This document shows positions 1 through 8,665 of a stretch of DNA of 32,108 nt, in pieces. Within the stretch, counting starts at the first letter, position 1. Each line of letters begins with the position of its first letter. The DNA comes from an uncultured Selenomonas sp. GTDB taxonomy: Bacteria; Bacillota; Negativicutes; Selenomonadales; Selenomonadaceae. The stretch is from positions 1 through 32,108 of the forward strand of contig CACZFT010000005.1 of NCBI GenBank assembly GCA_902780535.1, read 5' to 3'. The notes under the pieces are model-generated. The model saw only the letters and a list, made by a program, of their open reading frames with translations, was not told the origin of the DNA and did not search any database. The translations under genes were made by a program, and so were the position numbers.

Positions 1-87
1 AAAGCCAAAGGCGAAGACACCTGCATCTGCCCCGCCTGCCAGAACGGCAAAGTCCTGCTGGCGCACGAAAAAGAACTGCTCGGCTGA
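1..87 (+). CDS. C-terminal fragment of an unidentified Cys-rich protein
   Basis: The reading frame is open from the window edge to a TGA at 85-87. Its last 28 residues contain C-x-C-x2-C (CICPAC), which suggests a small metal-binding knuckle near the C-terminus. The rest of the gene lies outside the window, so the family cannot be named. A promoter and tRNA gene follow on the same strand with no clear terminator before them. Confidence 0.5.
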   Translation, partial: KAKGEDTCICPACQNGKVLLAHEKELLG

Positions 88-95
88 TTTTACCC

Positions 96-124
96 TTTAC
101 AAAGCCCGGACGGAGTAGTATAAT
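96..124 (+). promoter_or_regulatory. Sigma-70 promoter of tRNA-Pro
   Basis: A -35 box TTTACA (96-101) is followed after exactly 17 bases by a perfect TATAAT (119-124). The predicted transcription start, near 131, lies just before the tRNA 5' end at 135, so the tRNA has its own promoter. Confidence 0.8.
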
Positions 125-134
125 AATCCTCGTT

Positions 135-211
135 CGGGACGTAGCGCAGTTTGGTAGCGCGCTTCCTTGGGGTGGAAGAGGTCGTGGGTTCAAATCCCGT
201 CGTTCCGACCA
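135..211 (+). tRNA. tRNA-Pro (anticodon GGG)
   Basis: A full cloverleaf can be drawn. The acceptor stem CGGGACG pairs with CGTTCCG (201-207) with one G-T pair. The D-arm has GCGC/GCGC, and the anticodon stem CTTCC/GGAAG encloses the loop TTGGGGT with anticodon GGG. The T-arm has a TTCAAAT loop. Discriminator A and an encoded CCA (209-211) complete the gene. It is a single tRNA with its own promoter and terminator. Confidence 0.95.
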
Positions 212-223
212 TTTTGAAAATTG

Positions 224-258
224 CCGTTGCTCAGCTTTTTGCTGGGTGACGGTTTTTT
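224..258 (+). terminator. Rho-independent terminator after tRNA-Pro
   Basis: A 12-bp stem (224-235 with 241-252, three G-T wobbles) closes a TTTTT loop and is followed by six T (253-258). Confidence 0.85.
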
Positions 259-281
259 GTATACCGAAATTATGGTATAAT
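254..281 (+). promoter_or_regulatory. Extended -10 promoter of the ABC-F gene
   Basis: A perfect TATAAT (276-281) is preceded by TGG, an extended -10 (TGn) motif. The -35 position falls in the T-tract of the preceding terminator (TTTTTG, weak), so the extended -10 probably compensates. The transcript would start near 288, about 27 bases before the ATG at 315. Confidence 0.6.
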
Positions 282-314
282 ATAAAAGTATCAATTTTTC
301 CACGGGGGGCTTTT

Positions 315-1871
315 ATGAGCGTTTTGCAGGTGAGCCATCTCTCGCACAGCTATGGCGGGCGGGAGATTTTTGAGGATGTTTCGTTCCGTCTGCTCAAGGG
401 AGAGCATGTCGCGCTCGTCGGTGCGAATGGCGAGGGCAAATCGACATTTCTTTCCATTATCACGGGGCAGCTGACGCCGGATGCCGGGACAATCGAGTGG
501 GCGCGGCGCACGAAAGTCGGGTATCTCGACCAGCATGCGACGCTCGTGCCGGGCGCGACGATTCGTGAGACGCTCAGGACGGCCTTTGACGCGATGGTGC
601 AGATGGAGCAGGAGATGCTCGCGGCTTACGACAAGATGGCGGAGGCGACGCCAGAGGAGACGGAGCGCCTGATGAAGGACGTCGGCGACATCCAGGATTT
701 GCTCGAAGCGGGCGGCTACTATACGATTGATGCGAAAATCGAGGAGACGGCGGCCGGGCTCGGGCTCATGGACATCGGCCTCGACCGATGCGTCGACGAG
801 CTCTCGGGCGGCCAGCGCACGAAGGTGCTCTTGACGAAGCTGCTTCTCGAGCATCCCGACATTCTGATTCTCGACGAGCCGACGAACTACCTTGATGTCG
901 AGCATATTGCGTGGCTCACGAAGTACCTGCAGGACTACGAAAATGCCTTTATCCTCGTCTCGCATGACGTGTCGTTTTTGAATGCGGTCACGAATGTCAT
1001 CTGGCATGTCGAGGGACTCAGCCTCACGCGCTATACGGGAAGCTACGAAAAGTTCGAGGAAATGGCAGCGCTGAAGCGCAAGCAGCAGGATGCGGCATAT
1101 GCGCGCCAGCAGGCGGAAATCGCAAAAGAAAAGGATTTCATCGCGCGCAACAAGGCCCGTGTCGCGACGCGCGGCATGGCGAACAGCCGCCAGAAGCGCC
1201 TCGACAAGATGGAGGTCCTGACGAAGCGCACGGAAAAGCCGAAGGCGCATTTCCATTTCGAAGTGGACCGCACGCCGTCGCGCTTCGTCATTGAGGCGAA
1301 GCGGCTCGTGCTCGGCTACGATGCGCCGCTGACGACGCCCGTGGACATCCGCGTGGAGCGTGGCAAGAAAATTGCCATCCGCGGCACGAACGGCCTCGGA
1401 AAATCGACGCTCCTGAAAACGCTCCTCGGCATGATCCCGCCGATTTCCGGCACGGTGGAGCTCGGTGATTTCGTCTCGGTCGGCTATTTCGAACAGGAGA
1501 GCCCGGCGGGCAACCAGAACACGGCGCTCGATGAGTTCTGGCAGGCGCATCCCGGCAAGACGGAGTTCGAAGTACGTGCGGCGCTCGCGGCCTGCGGCCT
1601 GACGAACGAGCATATCACGACGAAGATGATGGCGCTTTCAGGCGGCGAGGCGGCGCGCGTGCGCCTCGCGAAAATCATCGAGACGCCGGTGAACCTGCTG
1701 GTGCTCGACGAGCCGACGAATCATCTCGATGTGGACGCGAAGAAGGAGCTGCGGCGCGCGCTCGAAGCGTACAAGGGAACGCTGCTGCTCGTCTCGCATG
1801 AACCGGAGTTTTACGAGGAATGGGTGGACTCGGTCTGGAACATCGAGCGTTGGACGACGAAGATTGTTTGA
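315..1871 (+). CDS. ABC-F family ATPase (ribosome-associated, duplicated ABC cassette)
   Basis: The 518-aa soluble protein has two ABC cassettes and no membrane segments, the ABC-F layout. Members of this family bind the ribosomal E site and act in translation rescue or antibiotic protection rather than transport. Cassette 1 shows Walker A GANGEGKST, signature LSGGQ, Walker B LILDEPTNYLD and the SHD switch. A charged linker (about residues 240-320, rich in K/R/E, like the P-site tRNA interaction motif) leads to cassette 2 with GTNGLGKST, LSGGE, LVLDEPTNHLD and SHE. I chose ATG 315 because GGGGGG lies seven bases upstream; the longer frame to 246 runs through the promoter and terminator. Motifs alone do not assign a subfamily (Uup, EttA, Ybit or resistance type), so no symbol is given. 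Confidence 0.92.
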   Translation: MSVLQVSHLSHSYGGREIFEDVSFRLLKGEHVALVGANGEGKSTFLSIITGQLTPDAGTIEWARRTKVGYLDQHATLVPGATIRETLRTAFDAMVQMEQEMLAAYDKMAEATPEETERLMKDVGDIQDLLEAGGYYTIDAKIEETAAGLGLMDIGLDRCVDELSGGQRTKVLLTKLLLEHPDILILDEPTNYLDVEHIAWLTKYLQDYENAFILVSHDVSFLNAVTNVIWHVEGLSLTRYTGSYEKFEEMAALKRKQQDAAYARQQAEIAKEKDFIARNKARVATRGMANSRQKRLDKMEVLTKRTEKPKAHFHFEVDRTPSRFVIEAKRLVLGYDAPLTTPVDIRVERGKKIAIRGTNGLGKSTLLKTLLGMIPPISGTVELGDFVSVGYFEQESPAGNQNTALDEFWQAHPGKTEFEVRAALAACGLTNEHITTKMMALSGGEAARVRLAKIIETPVNLLVLDEPTNHLDVDAKKELRRALEAYKGTLLLVSHEPEFYEEWVDSVWNIERWTTKIV

Positions 1872-1905
1872 ATTTGGGAACAGGATTTGATGTGAGGGAT
1901 TCCGT

Positions 1906-3039
1906 ATGATCAATCTGCCACTCAGCAAGATCAAGCCGGGCATGGTGACGGCGCAGAGCATTTACAATGAGAGCGGCGGCAGCTATCTGACGAAGGGCAT
2001 GGAGCTGACGCGGACGTACATTGAAAAGCTCCAGAAGCTCGGCGTGGCGGGCATCAACGTCATGGCGATGGATCCAAATCTCCCGAATATCCAGCCGCCG
2101 GAAGACGTTCTGCAGGAAAAGACGCGCGCGCTCGCCATCAAGCACGTCTACACGGTCTTTGAGGACGTGCGCAGGAAAGGGACGTTCGATGTCGGGCCGC
2201 TCAGGGCGGCGGCAGCTTCCATCGTCAATGATGTCACCGTGCGCCGCGCGAACCTCGTGCAGCTCACGGACTTGCGCACGCATGACATGTACACGTTTGC
2301 GCACAGCGTGAATGTGGCGATGCTCTCGGGCATCCTCGCGACGCTGCTCGGCATGGACAAGGAACACATCGTCGAGCTGACGCTCGGTGCGCTGCTCCAT
2401 GATCTCGGCAAAGTCGCCATTCCGCACGAGGTACTCAACAAGCCGGGGCGGCTTTCGAACAAGGAATTTACGCTGATCAAGAACCATCCGATGGTCGGAG
2501 CGAAGAAGATTCGCGACATGGGCCTGCCTGACAGCGAGCGCCTTGCCATCGTCGCGCTCGAACACCATGAGCATCTCGACGGCCACGGCTATCCGCGTGG
2601 GCTCAAAGGCGACCAGATTCATCCTTATGGGCGCATCGCAGCTGTCGCGGATGTCTACGATGCGCTGACGAGCGAGCGCGCGTACAAGCGTCCGTACACG
2701 CCTGCCATCGCCTACAAATTGATGAAATTCTGCTCGCCGGGGCAATTCGACCCGATGCTCTTGGAGCTGTTCTTCAAAAATGTCGCCATCTATCCGATTG
2801 GCACGGTGCTCAAGACGAATCACGGCTTCGGCATCGTGACGGATGCGGAGTTCGGCCGCACCGACCGTCCCGTCGTGGCGATTTTTGCCGACAACGAGGG
2901 ACGGCCGAAGCGCAAGCGCGTCATTGATTTCGCAGAAGAGAAGGACGCGAAGGTCGAGAACGTGCTGAACGGCATCGAGCTCTTCCACTTCGTGCACCAG
3001 CTCCATTTCGACCCCGCGACGCTCCTGGTGGAGGGGTGA
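1906..3039 (+). CDS. HD-GYP domain protein (probable cyclic-di-GMP phosphodiesterase)
   Basis: The 377-aa protein has an N-terminal region of about 110 residues resembling the DUF3391-type cap often found before HD-GYP, then the HD-GYP domain. Visible motifs are HDLGK (165-169) and HHEHLDGHGYP (220-230), matching the metal-binding and GYP signatures. The family hydrolyses cyclic-di-GMP to pGpG or GMP and controls motility against sessile growth, which fits a genome carrying a chemoreceptor. It is cytoplasmic, with no signal or membrane segment. Start ATG 1906 has GAGGG seven bases upstream. The gene lies 34 bases after the ABC-F gene and overlaps the helicase start by four bases, so all three are probably co-transcribed. 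Catalytic residues look intact; activity is inferred. Confidence 0.92.
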   Translation: MINLPLSKIKPGMVTAQSIYNESGGSYLTKGMELTRTYIEKLQKLGVAGINVMAMDPNLPNIQPPEDVLQEKTRALAIKHVYTVFEDVRRKGTFDVGPLRAAAASIVNDVTVRRANLVQLTDLRTHDMYTFAHSVNVAMLSGILATLLGMDKEHIVELTLGALLHDLGKVAIPHEVLNKPGRLSNKEFTLIKNHPMVGAKKIRDMGLPDSERLAIVALEHHEHLDGHGYPRGLKGDQIHPYGRIAAVADVYDALTSERAYKRPYTPAIAYKLMKFCSPGQFDPMLLELFFKNVAIYPIGTVLKTNHGFGIVTDAEFGRTDRPVVAIFADNEGRPKRKRVIDFAEEKDAKVENVLNGIELFHFVHQLHFDPATLLVEG

Positions 3040-5189
3040 ATGACGCCCAGCGCGAGGCGGTCATGACGACAGAGGGCTTCGTGCGCGTGCTCGCGGGCGC
3101 GGGCTCGGGCAAGACGCGGGCGCTCGTGCATCGCTTTGCCTATCTCGTCGAGGAGCTCGGCATCCTGCCCGGCAACATCCTCTGCGTGACATTCACGAAC
3201 AAGGCGGCAGGCGAGATGCGCAGCCGTATCCACGCGATGACGGGCGACAACGACACGGGCTATATCAATACGTTTCATGGCTTTGCCGTGTCCGTGCTGC
3301 AGGAGGACAGCCATGCCGTCGGCTTCCCGAAAAACTTCCTCGTGCTCGACAACAGCGACATCGACGACATGCTCGCGGCCATATATGAGGAACGCCATCT
3401 GACGCTGCGCGACATGACGTATGGGCAGGCGCGCGACATGTTCGAGATGCGCAAATGCATCGGTGAGCCGGAGTATTATGAAGACCTCATCCAGCTTTCC
3501 ATCGCAGAACTCAAGGCGAAGTACGATGCGGCGACGAAAAAAGAAGACGTTCTCTTTTATGGCTACCTCTACCAGCAGAAGAAGTGTTTCGGCCTCGATT
3601 ACAACGACCTCCTGAAATTCACGCTCTACATCTTCCGCGAGCATCCGGACATCCGCGAGAAATGGCAGCAGCGGCTCGAATACATCATGATCGACGAATT
3701 CCAGGACATCGACGAGCTGCAATATCGTCTGATGGAAGTGCTTGCGGGTTACCACAAGAACCTCTTCGTCGTCGGCGATCCTGACCAGACCATCTACACA
3801 TGGCGCGGAGCGTCGGGCAAGTACCTCATGGAGTTCGACACGCACTTCGCGGGCACGAAGACCATCTATATGATGGAAAATTATCGCTCGACGCCGGAAA
3901 TCCTCGCGGCCGTCAACCACCTGATTGCGAAAAACCGCAACCGCATCGAGAAATCGCTCGTGCCGATGCTGCAGGGGGGCCCGAAGCCGCTTTATCATCA
4001 TGCGGCGGGGGCGGACGGGGAAGGGCATTGGCTCGCGGACGAAGTGAAAAAGCTTCACGAAGAAGAGAGTGTGCCTTATCGCGACATCGCTGTGCTCTAC
4101 CGTGCGCACTACGTCACGCGGAGCATCGAAGAGCAGCTGATTGCCGCGAAGATTCCGTATACGATCTACAGCGGCGTGCAGTTTTTCGGCCGCAAGGAAG
4201 TCCGCGATGCCATCGCCTACCTGCGCATGATCGCCTATGAAGACGACCTGTCGTTCGCGCGCATCGTCAATGCGCCAAAGCGCAACATCGGCAAGCGCCG
4301 CATGGCATTCCTCGCAGAGTACGTCGCGGCGCACGCGGACACGCATGGCGGCACGCTCTCGCTCTACGACGCCATGCGCGAGACGCAGGGCGACCCGATC
4401 TGGCGCGGCACGCGGGCGGCCGAGTTCCTCGCACTCATCGACCGCTTCGCGAAAAGCTATGAAGGCCAGCCGATTTCCGACGTGCTGACACATCTCCTCG
4501 ACGAGAGTGGCTATGAGGCCATGCTGCGCACGGAAGGCAGCCAGGAACGCCTCGACAACCTTGCCGAGCTCAAGCAGAGCGTGCGCGACTACGAGACGAC
4601 ATGCGGCGAGGAAGCCGGCCTCATGGACTACCTCGCGCACATCGCGCTGTTCTCGAACCGCGATGCCGGAGACCCCGGCGACCGCATTCGCCTCATGACC
4701 GTTCACACGGCGAAAGGGCTCGAATTCCCCATCGTCTTCCTCTGCGCCATGAGCGAAGGCATCTTTCCGTCGCGCAAGACGCGCACGAAAGAAGGCATCG
4801 AAGAGGAGCGCCGCCTCGCGTTCGTCGCCATGACGCGCGCGGAGCAGCGGCTGTACCTTTCCGACGCGGAAGGGCTGAACTTTGATGGCTCCGTGCGCTT
4901 CCCATCGCGCTTCCTGTTTGACATTGGCAAGGAACAACTAGATATCCCGACACCGCTCCCCCCGAGCCTCGTGCGCGATGCAAAAGCCGCTGCCGCTGCG
5001 AAAGACCGCCGCATGGCACGCGGCGAAGCCCCCGCAAAATTCCACATCGGCACGCGCGTCGCCCACCGCGTCTTCGGCGTCGGCACGATCGAGGCCATCG
5101 ACACGGAAAAACGCGCCTATGTCATCGCGTTTGACGACCTCGACACGATGCGCAGCATCTCGTTCCAGTCGAAGCTGGAAAAAGCGTGA
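3036..5189 (+). CDS. UvrD/PcrA-type superfamily 1 DNA helicase
   Basis: The 717-aa protein is a 3'-5' SF1A helicase with all main motifs: Q-motif NDAQREAV at the N-terminus, Walker A AGAGSGKT (20-27), FTNKAAGEM, Walker B MIDEFQD, GDPDQTIYTWRG, ENYRST, TVHTAKGLEF and AFVAMTRAE. The last 50 residues (HRVFGVGTIEAID onward) match the PcrA-type C-terminal domain that contacts RNA polymerase. The start is GTG 3036, overlapping the upstream TGA (GTGA). It is preferred because it keeps the Q-motif, although GGAGG lies almost adjacent, so translation is probably coupled; an ATG at 3063 would lose the motif. It is shorter than a typical PcrA (about 730-750 aa), so whether it is the main PcrA or a paralogue is unclear. 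Confidence 0.9.
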   Translation: MNDAQREAVMTTEGFVRVLAGAGSGKTRALVHRFAYLVEELGILPGNILCVTFTNKAAGEMRSRIHAMTGDNDTGYINTFHGFAVSVLQEDSHAVGFPKNFLVLDNSDIDDMLAAIYEERHLTLRDMTYGQARDMFEMRKCIGEPEYYEDLIQLSIAELKAKYDAATKKEDVLFYGYLYQQKKCFGLDYNDLLKFTLYIFREHPDIREKWQQRLEYIMIDEFQDIDELQYRLMEVLAGYHKNLFVVGDPDQTIYTWRGASGKYLMEFDTHFAGTKTIYMMENYRSTPEILAAVNHLIAKNRNRIEKSLVPMLQGGPKPLYHHAAGADGEGHWLADEVKKLHEEESVPYRDIAVLYRAHYVTRSIEEQLIAAKIPYTIYSGVQFFGRKEVRDAIAYLRMIAYEDDLSFARIVNAPKRNIGKRRMAFLAEYVAAHADTHGGTLSLYDAMRETQGDPIWRGTRAAEFLALIDRFAKSYEGQPISDVLTHLLDESGYEAMLRTEGSQERLDNLAELKQSVRDYETTCGEEAGLMDYLAHIALFSNRDAGDPGDRIRLMTVHTAKGLEFPIVFLCAMSEGIFPSRKTRTKEGIEEERRLAFVAMTRAEQRLYLSDAEGLNFDGSVRFPSRFLFDIGKEQLDIPTPLPPSLVRDAKAAAAAKDRRMARGEAPAKFHIGTRVAHRVFGVGTIEAIDTEKRAYVIAFDDLDTMRSISFQSKLEKA

Positions 5190-5250
5190 TGTGGCAGTGT
5201 GTGCTTGTGGCGCACATGGTCGATGACTCATAGCATGTCTACAATCTGGA

Positions 5251-5293
5251 GCCGCCCATCTGCAGTGTTTTCTGCGCGTGGGCGGCGTTTTTT
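5251..5293 (+). terminator. Rho-independent terminator after the helicase gene
   Basis: GCCGCCCA (5251-5258) pairs with TGGGCGGC (5279-5286), extended by TGCAG/CTGCG inside, followed by G and six T (5288-5293). Confidence 0.85.
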
Positions 5294-5346
5294 ATGCGTT
5301 GCGCATTTTTGCAGGCATTTCATAAAAACGGAAACTGGCAGTTCTC

Positions 5347-5407
5347 TATAATGAGTTCAGTCGAGCAATCGACCGATGTGTTGAAAGGAGCGCGCCGCAA
5401 GGCGCGC
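5347..5407 (+). promoter_or_regulatory. Candidate -10 box and 5' leader hairpin of the 343-aa gene
   Basis: TATAAT (5347-5352) is a perfect -10, but no good -35 is seen 17 bases upstream. About 40 bases downstream lies a 7-bp GC stem (5390-5396 with 5401-5407) capped by a GCAA (GNRA) tetraloop, ending 24 bases before the ATG. It may stabilise the mRNA or hide the start region. Confidence 0.4.
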
Positions 5408-5431
5408 CATCGGAGAAAGGAAGATGCCATT

Positions 5432-6463
5432 ATGAAGAACACGGAAAGCAACATGACCGCCGCAGCAAACGCCATGAAGAACTCCGGTCGCGCGGTTCAC
5501 GCAGCCTCCCGCAGTGTTGCAGCGACGGGACGCGCGGCGGGCGAGCTCAACCGGCTCAATACGATGCGCGGCGGCACGAAGGGGTTCAAGGGCTTCGTCG
5601 GGGAGAGCATGGAGGCGCGCGAGGCGAGCGCGCTCGGCCGCCGCACGGACGTGCTCGGCAACAACGGCATCGCAGATCTCCGCTGGACGAAGACGGACGG
5701 CACGGAGGCGTTGCGCCAGATGAAGATTGGCTACGGGTCGAAGAAAATCGACTTCGCCCGCTACAAGGGGCAGACGGTCGTCATCGACAAGGGAAACCCG
5801 AACTTCGCAGCGCTGAAGGCCGAGGGCGCAAGCTGTGGCGTGAAGGTTGTCGAAGGCCACATCACAGCCTCGGAGGCAAAACATCTCGCAGATGCGATGC
5901 AGTTCGAGACGCGACTCACGGGCAACAAGCACGCGGTCGTCGTGCCGAAGGTCTACCAAGGCGTGAAAAACGCGGCCGCCGTCCACAGCGTCGGCGTGAA
6001 CGCAGCGAAGCACGGCGCCATCTCGGGCGCGGGCTTCAGCCTTGGCAGCAACCTCGTGGAGGTCGCGAAGGGGAAGAAGACGGTCGGCGAGGCAGCAGGC
6101 GACGTCGTCTGCGACACGGCGGTCGCGGGCGCCGTGAGCTACGGCACGGGCATTGCGGCCGGCGTGGTCGCGAGCACGGAGACGGGCGCGGCGCTCCTCG
6201 GCGCGGCGGGCGCGGTTGGCACTGCGGTCGCCGAGGCACCGGTCATCGGCACAGTCGTCGGCGCGAGTTCGACAGCCGCTGGTGCCGTGGCTGCCGCCGC
6301 GACAACGGCGGCCACAACGATGGCCAGTGCGGCGACGAGCGCGGCCGCAGGAACGGCCGCAGCGGGGCTGGTGGCAGCCGCCGCGCCGCTGGCGGTTGCG
6401 GCAGCGCCCGTCTTGGTTGGTGGCGCTATCATCGGAGGTCTCTACAGTCTCTTCAGCGATTGA
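5432..6463 (+). CDS. Orphan protein: possible PD-(D/E)XK-like domain plus Ala/Gly/Val-rich hydrophobic C-terminus
   Basis: The 343-aa product is not assigned to a named family. Residues 50-165 look like a compact alpha/beta domain with GFVGE (54-58), IADLRW (80-85) and LRQMKIG (94-100). The D-x13-QxK spacing resembles the PD-(D/E)XK nuclease core, and similar 'GFxxE...D...QxK' proteins occur in mobile-element cargo of anaerobic Firmicutes. Residues 180-340 are a low-complexity, strongly hydrophobic stretch of Ala, Gly, Val and Thr ending in GGLYSLFSD, like a glycine-zipper or membrane-inserting tail. There is no signal peptide. ATG 5432 follows GGAGAAAGGAAG; the longer frame to 5294 starts at the terminator. 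The gene has its own -10 box and converges on the WYL gene 33 bases away. Function is unknown; nuclease or toxin activity is inference. Confidence 0.7.
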   Translation: MKNTESNMTAAANAMKNSGRAVHAASRSVAATGRAAGELNRLNTMRGGTKGFKGFVGESMEAREASALGRRTDVLGNNGIADLRWTKTDGTEALRQMKIGYGSKKIDFARYKGQTVVIDKGNPNFAALKAEGASCGVKVVEGHITASEAKHLADAMQFETRLTGNKHAVVVPKVYQGVKNAAAVHSVGVNAAKHGAISGAGFSLGSNLVEVAKGKKTVGEAAGDVVCDTAVAGAVSYGTGIAAGVVASTETGAALLGAAGAVGTAVAEAPVIGTVVGASSTAAGAVAAAATTAATTMASAATSAAAGTAAAGLVAAAAPLAVAAAPVLVGGAIIGGLYSLFSD

Positions 6464-6496
6464 GGGCAAGACGACCAGCGGTGTCGGCATCAGGGG

Positions 6497-8665
6497 TCAG
6501 AGAGGCAGCGCGTCGAGCACTGCCTTTTTGATGTTCACAGGCGCGAGCACGAGGACGGCAGGCCCGAGCGAGAGAATCTTTTCGACAAGTACACGGCGCT
6601 CGTCTGTATCGTCTTTGTAGGCGTGGACGACGAGGTGGTAGCGTCCCGTCGCGTCGTCGAGCCAGCCTTCTTTTTCCCAAGTGCTGAACAGGAGGAAGGC
6701 GCGCTCGATGTCGTTGGCATCGTGGATGGCGCGGAGGAGGAGATGGATGGAGAAGGTAGTGTTGTCAGAGGGCAACGTCGTCTCTGGCGCAGCAGGACCG
6801 CGTGTGAGAATGGCGTCCTCGAAGGGGAATGGCTGGCAGGAGAGAAGTTTCGCAAGCTTTTCCGTAAGGGCGTCGCCGAGCTCTTCGCGGGCGGCAGACT
6901 CTTTGAGGAGCGACATGAGCCACCGCTTTTCGAGCGTCGTGAGCAGGAACGGGAGCGGCGTCCCGTAGTCGGCAGGCTCGTGCTCCTTGCCAGCCGGCGC
7001 GAAGCCGTAGCGCGGGACGAGGCGTCCGTCGTCGAGCGCATGGAAGAGCGCCGGCCGGTGGATGTCGGACGCGGGCGCGGCGAGGTTCCGGGCGAAGCGG
7101 TCGCGGTCGCCGAGCGCGGAGGGCAGGGGGAAGGCGCGGCGGGAGAGGAATGCCGCGAGTGCAGCAGGCGGGAACGATTCGCCGCCGAGGATCATGCGGT
7201 CATAGAGCTCGAGCGCTGCGAAGAAATAGGCGTTGCGGAACTCGGTGAAGAACGGCGTCTCGCACGGTGCGCCCGGATTGGGCGGCAGCGGTTTGCGCCG
7301 CGCTTTCGCCGATGACGCGTCTTCCGCAAAACCGCCTGCCGCGTAGCTCGCGCGTAGCTGCGCCGTGTCACGCGCCATGCGGTCGCGCAGGGCGGCGGGC
7401 GCTTCTACGGAGACGCAGCGGCCGTACGTGCGGATCCACGGGATCATTTCAACGGGGTCGCGGACGGCGATGCGGTAGCGCCAGAGCGCCTCCGAGCACG
7501 GCTCAATCGTCCCTTGCCGCCGCTCGCGCTGCAGGCGCGTTTTCAGGGTCTCTGCCGTCCCCGTGGCAAGGCCGTCGAAACGGAACGCGAGGACGACGTC
7601 CTCGGCGGGGGCGCGCTTCGACCGCGCGTCGTCGAGCGAAGCGCACCAGATGCGGTCGAGGAGCGGCAGGACGGCCGCCGCCGCCTCCGGCGCGAACGTC
7701 GCGTCCTCCTCCGAGAGATTGCGGATGCGGTCAATGCGGCGGAGGCACGCGCGCCCTTTCGCCGTCCGCGCGAAGAGGTACTGCCGCCCGTAGACCGTGT
7801 CGCGCAGGATGCGGACGGGCGTGACGCCCCGGAGCGGCGAGCCGGGGTCGCGGTCGACGGAAAACGTGATCTTGCGGCGGTGCTCGATGGCCGCGAGGAT
7901 GCCCCAGACGACCTCGTCATCGAGGACGGACTGGTAGAACACGCCCTCGCGGGCGGGCGGCGGGGCGGGCGGCAGATCGTCGCCGTTCCAGCTGGCGATT
8001 GTCCCCTCGATGGCGCGCTGTACGCCGTAGCCGAGCGCGGAGAGCGGCATGCGGTCGCGGCAGCGCAGCACGGCGCGGTCGAGGCGGTCGAGGTCTTCGG
8101 GCGCGAGGCGCGCGAGGAGATTGTCCGCGATGCGGTAGCGGGCGTTCCGGCCGGCAGCTTCTTTTTCGAGGAAGCCGGCCGCCGCCATCGCTTCGAGCTT
8201 GTCGCGCACCATGGGGTAGTAGACGGGCTCGCCCTGCTTTTTCCCGCGCGGCCGCGCCGCCGTCCCGCCGTAATCCGTGAAGACGTTCTCCTTGATCGCG
8301 TCGACGAGTGCGGCGGCCGTCTGCGGCGGCTGGTCCGCGAGCGCGGACAGGAGGAAGATGTAGAGGTTGAGATCCTGCGCGTTGAACGCCTTGATCGCGT
8401 ACGAGCGCGCGAGGATGTTCCCCTGCGCCGGCGCGGAAGGGAGCGGGAAGCGGTGGATCTTCTTGTTCGTCTCCGCGCGCTCCGCCGCGAGGTCGTCCGG
8501 CCAGAAATACTTGATGCGGCGGATGTTCGTGCTGTAGCTGCGATCCGACGTGCCCTGCCGTGCCGCGCCCTGCACGCGGTCGTAGCAGCCGTAGACGAAC
8601 AGCTGGTGCAGCATCTGCCGGATGGTCTCGTAGTACTTGATGAAGACGTCGTCGTTCTTCGGCAT
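6497..8665 (-). CDS. WYL-domain transcriptional regulator with long C-terminal extension
   Basis: The 722-aa protein has an N-terminal helical or winged-helix part with phosphate-contact style residues (RRIKYFW, then MVRDKLEAMAAAGFLEK, a winged-helix-like segment at 151-168). A WYL domain follows at about 250-320 (RGVTPVRILRDTVYGRQYLF, then LRRIDRIRNL), then a WCX-like region (about 350-450). The last 250 residues form an extra domain of unknown type. WYL proteins sense ligands, often nucleic acids or nucleotides, and control defence operons such as BREX, CRISPR and CBASS. Start ATG 8665 has AAAGGAG eight bases upstream; the frame upstream of it is intergenic. The gene faces away from the three-gene operon at 8857, the usual layout for a local regulator. 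Ordinary WYL regulators are about 300-350 aa, so this one is more than twice as long. Confidence 0.8.
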   Translation of the reverse strand: MPKNDDVFIKYYETIRQMLHQLFVYGCYDRVQGAARQGTSDRSYSTNIRRIKYFWPDDLAAERAETNKKIHRFPLPSAPAQGNILARSYAIKAFNAQDLNLYIFLLSALADQPPQTAAALVDAIKENVFTDYGGTAARPRGKKQGEPVYYPMVRDKLEAMAAAGFLEKEAAGRNARYRIADNLLARLAPEDLDRLDRAVLRCRDRMPLSALGYGVQRAIEGTIASWNGDDLPPAPPPAREGVFYQSVLDDEVVWGILAAIEHRRKITFSVDRDPGSPLRGVTPVRILRDTVYGRQYLFARTAKGRACLRRIDRIRNLSEEDATFAPEAAAAVLPLLDRIWCASLDDARSKRAPAEDVVLAFRFDGLATGTAETLKTRLQRERRQGTIEPCSEALWRYRIAVRDPVEMIPWIRTYGRCVSVEAPAALRDRMARDTAQLRASYAAGGFAEDASSAKARRKPLPPNPGAPCETPFFTEFRNAYFFAALELYDRMILGGESFPPAALAAFLSRRAFPLPSALGDRDRFARNLAAPASDIHRPALFHALDDGRLVPRYGFAPAGKEHEPADYGTPLPFLLTTLEKRWLMSLLKESAAREELGDALTEKLAKLLSCQPFPFEDAILTRGPAAPETTLPSDNTTFSIHLLLRAIHDANDIERAFLLFSTWEKEGWLDDATGRYHLVVHAYKDDTDERRVLVEKILSLGPAVLVLAPVNIKKAVLDALPL

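Noticed and set aside
2820..4937. A 705-codon minus-strand frame opposite the helicase
   Set aside because: Same antisense effect; the plus-strand frame shows all helicase motifs.
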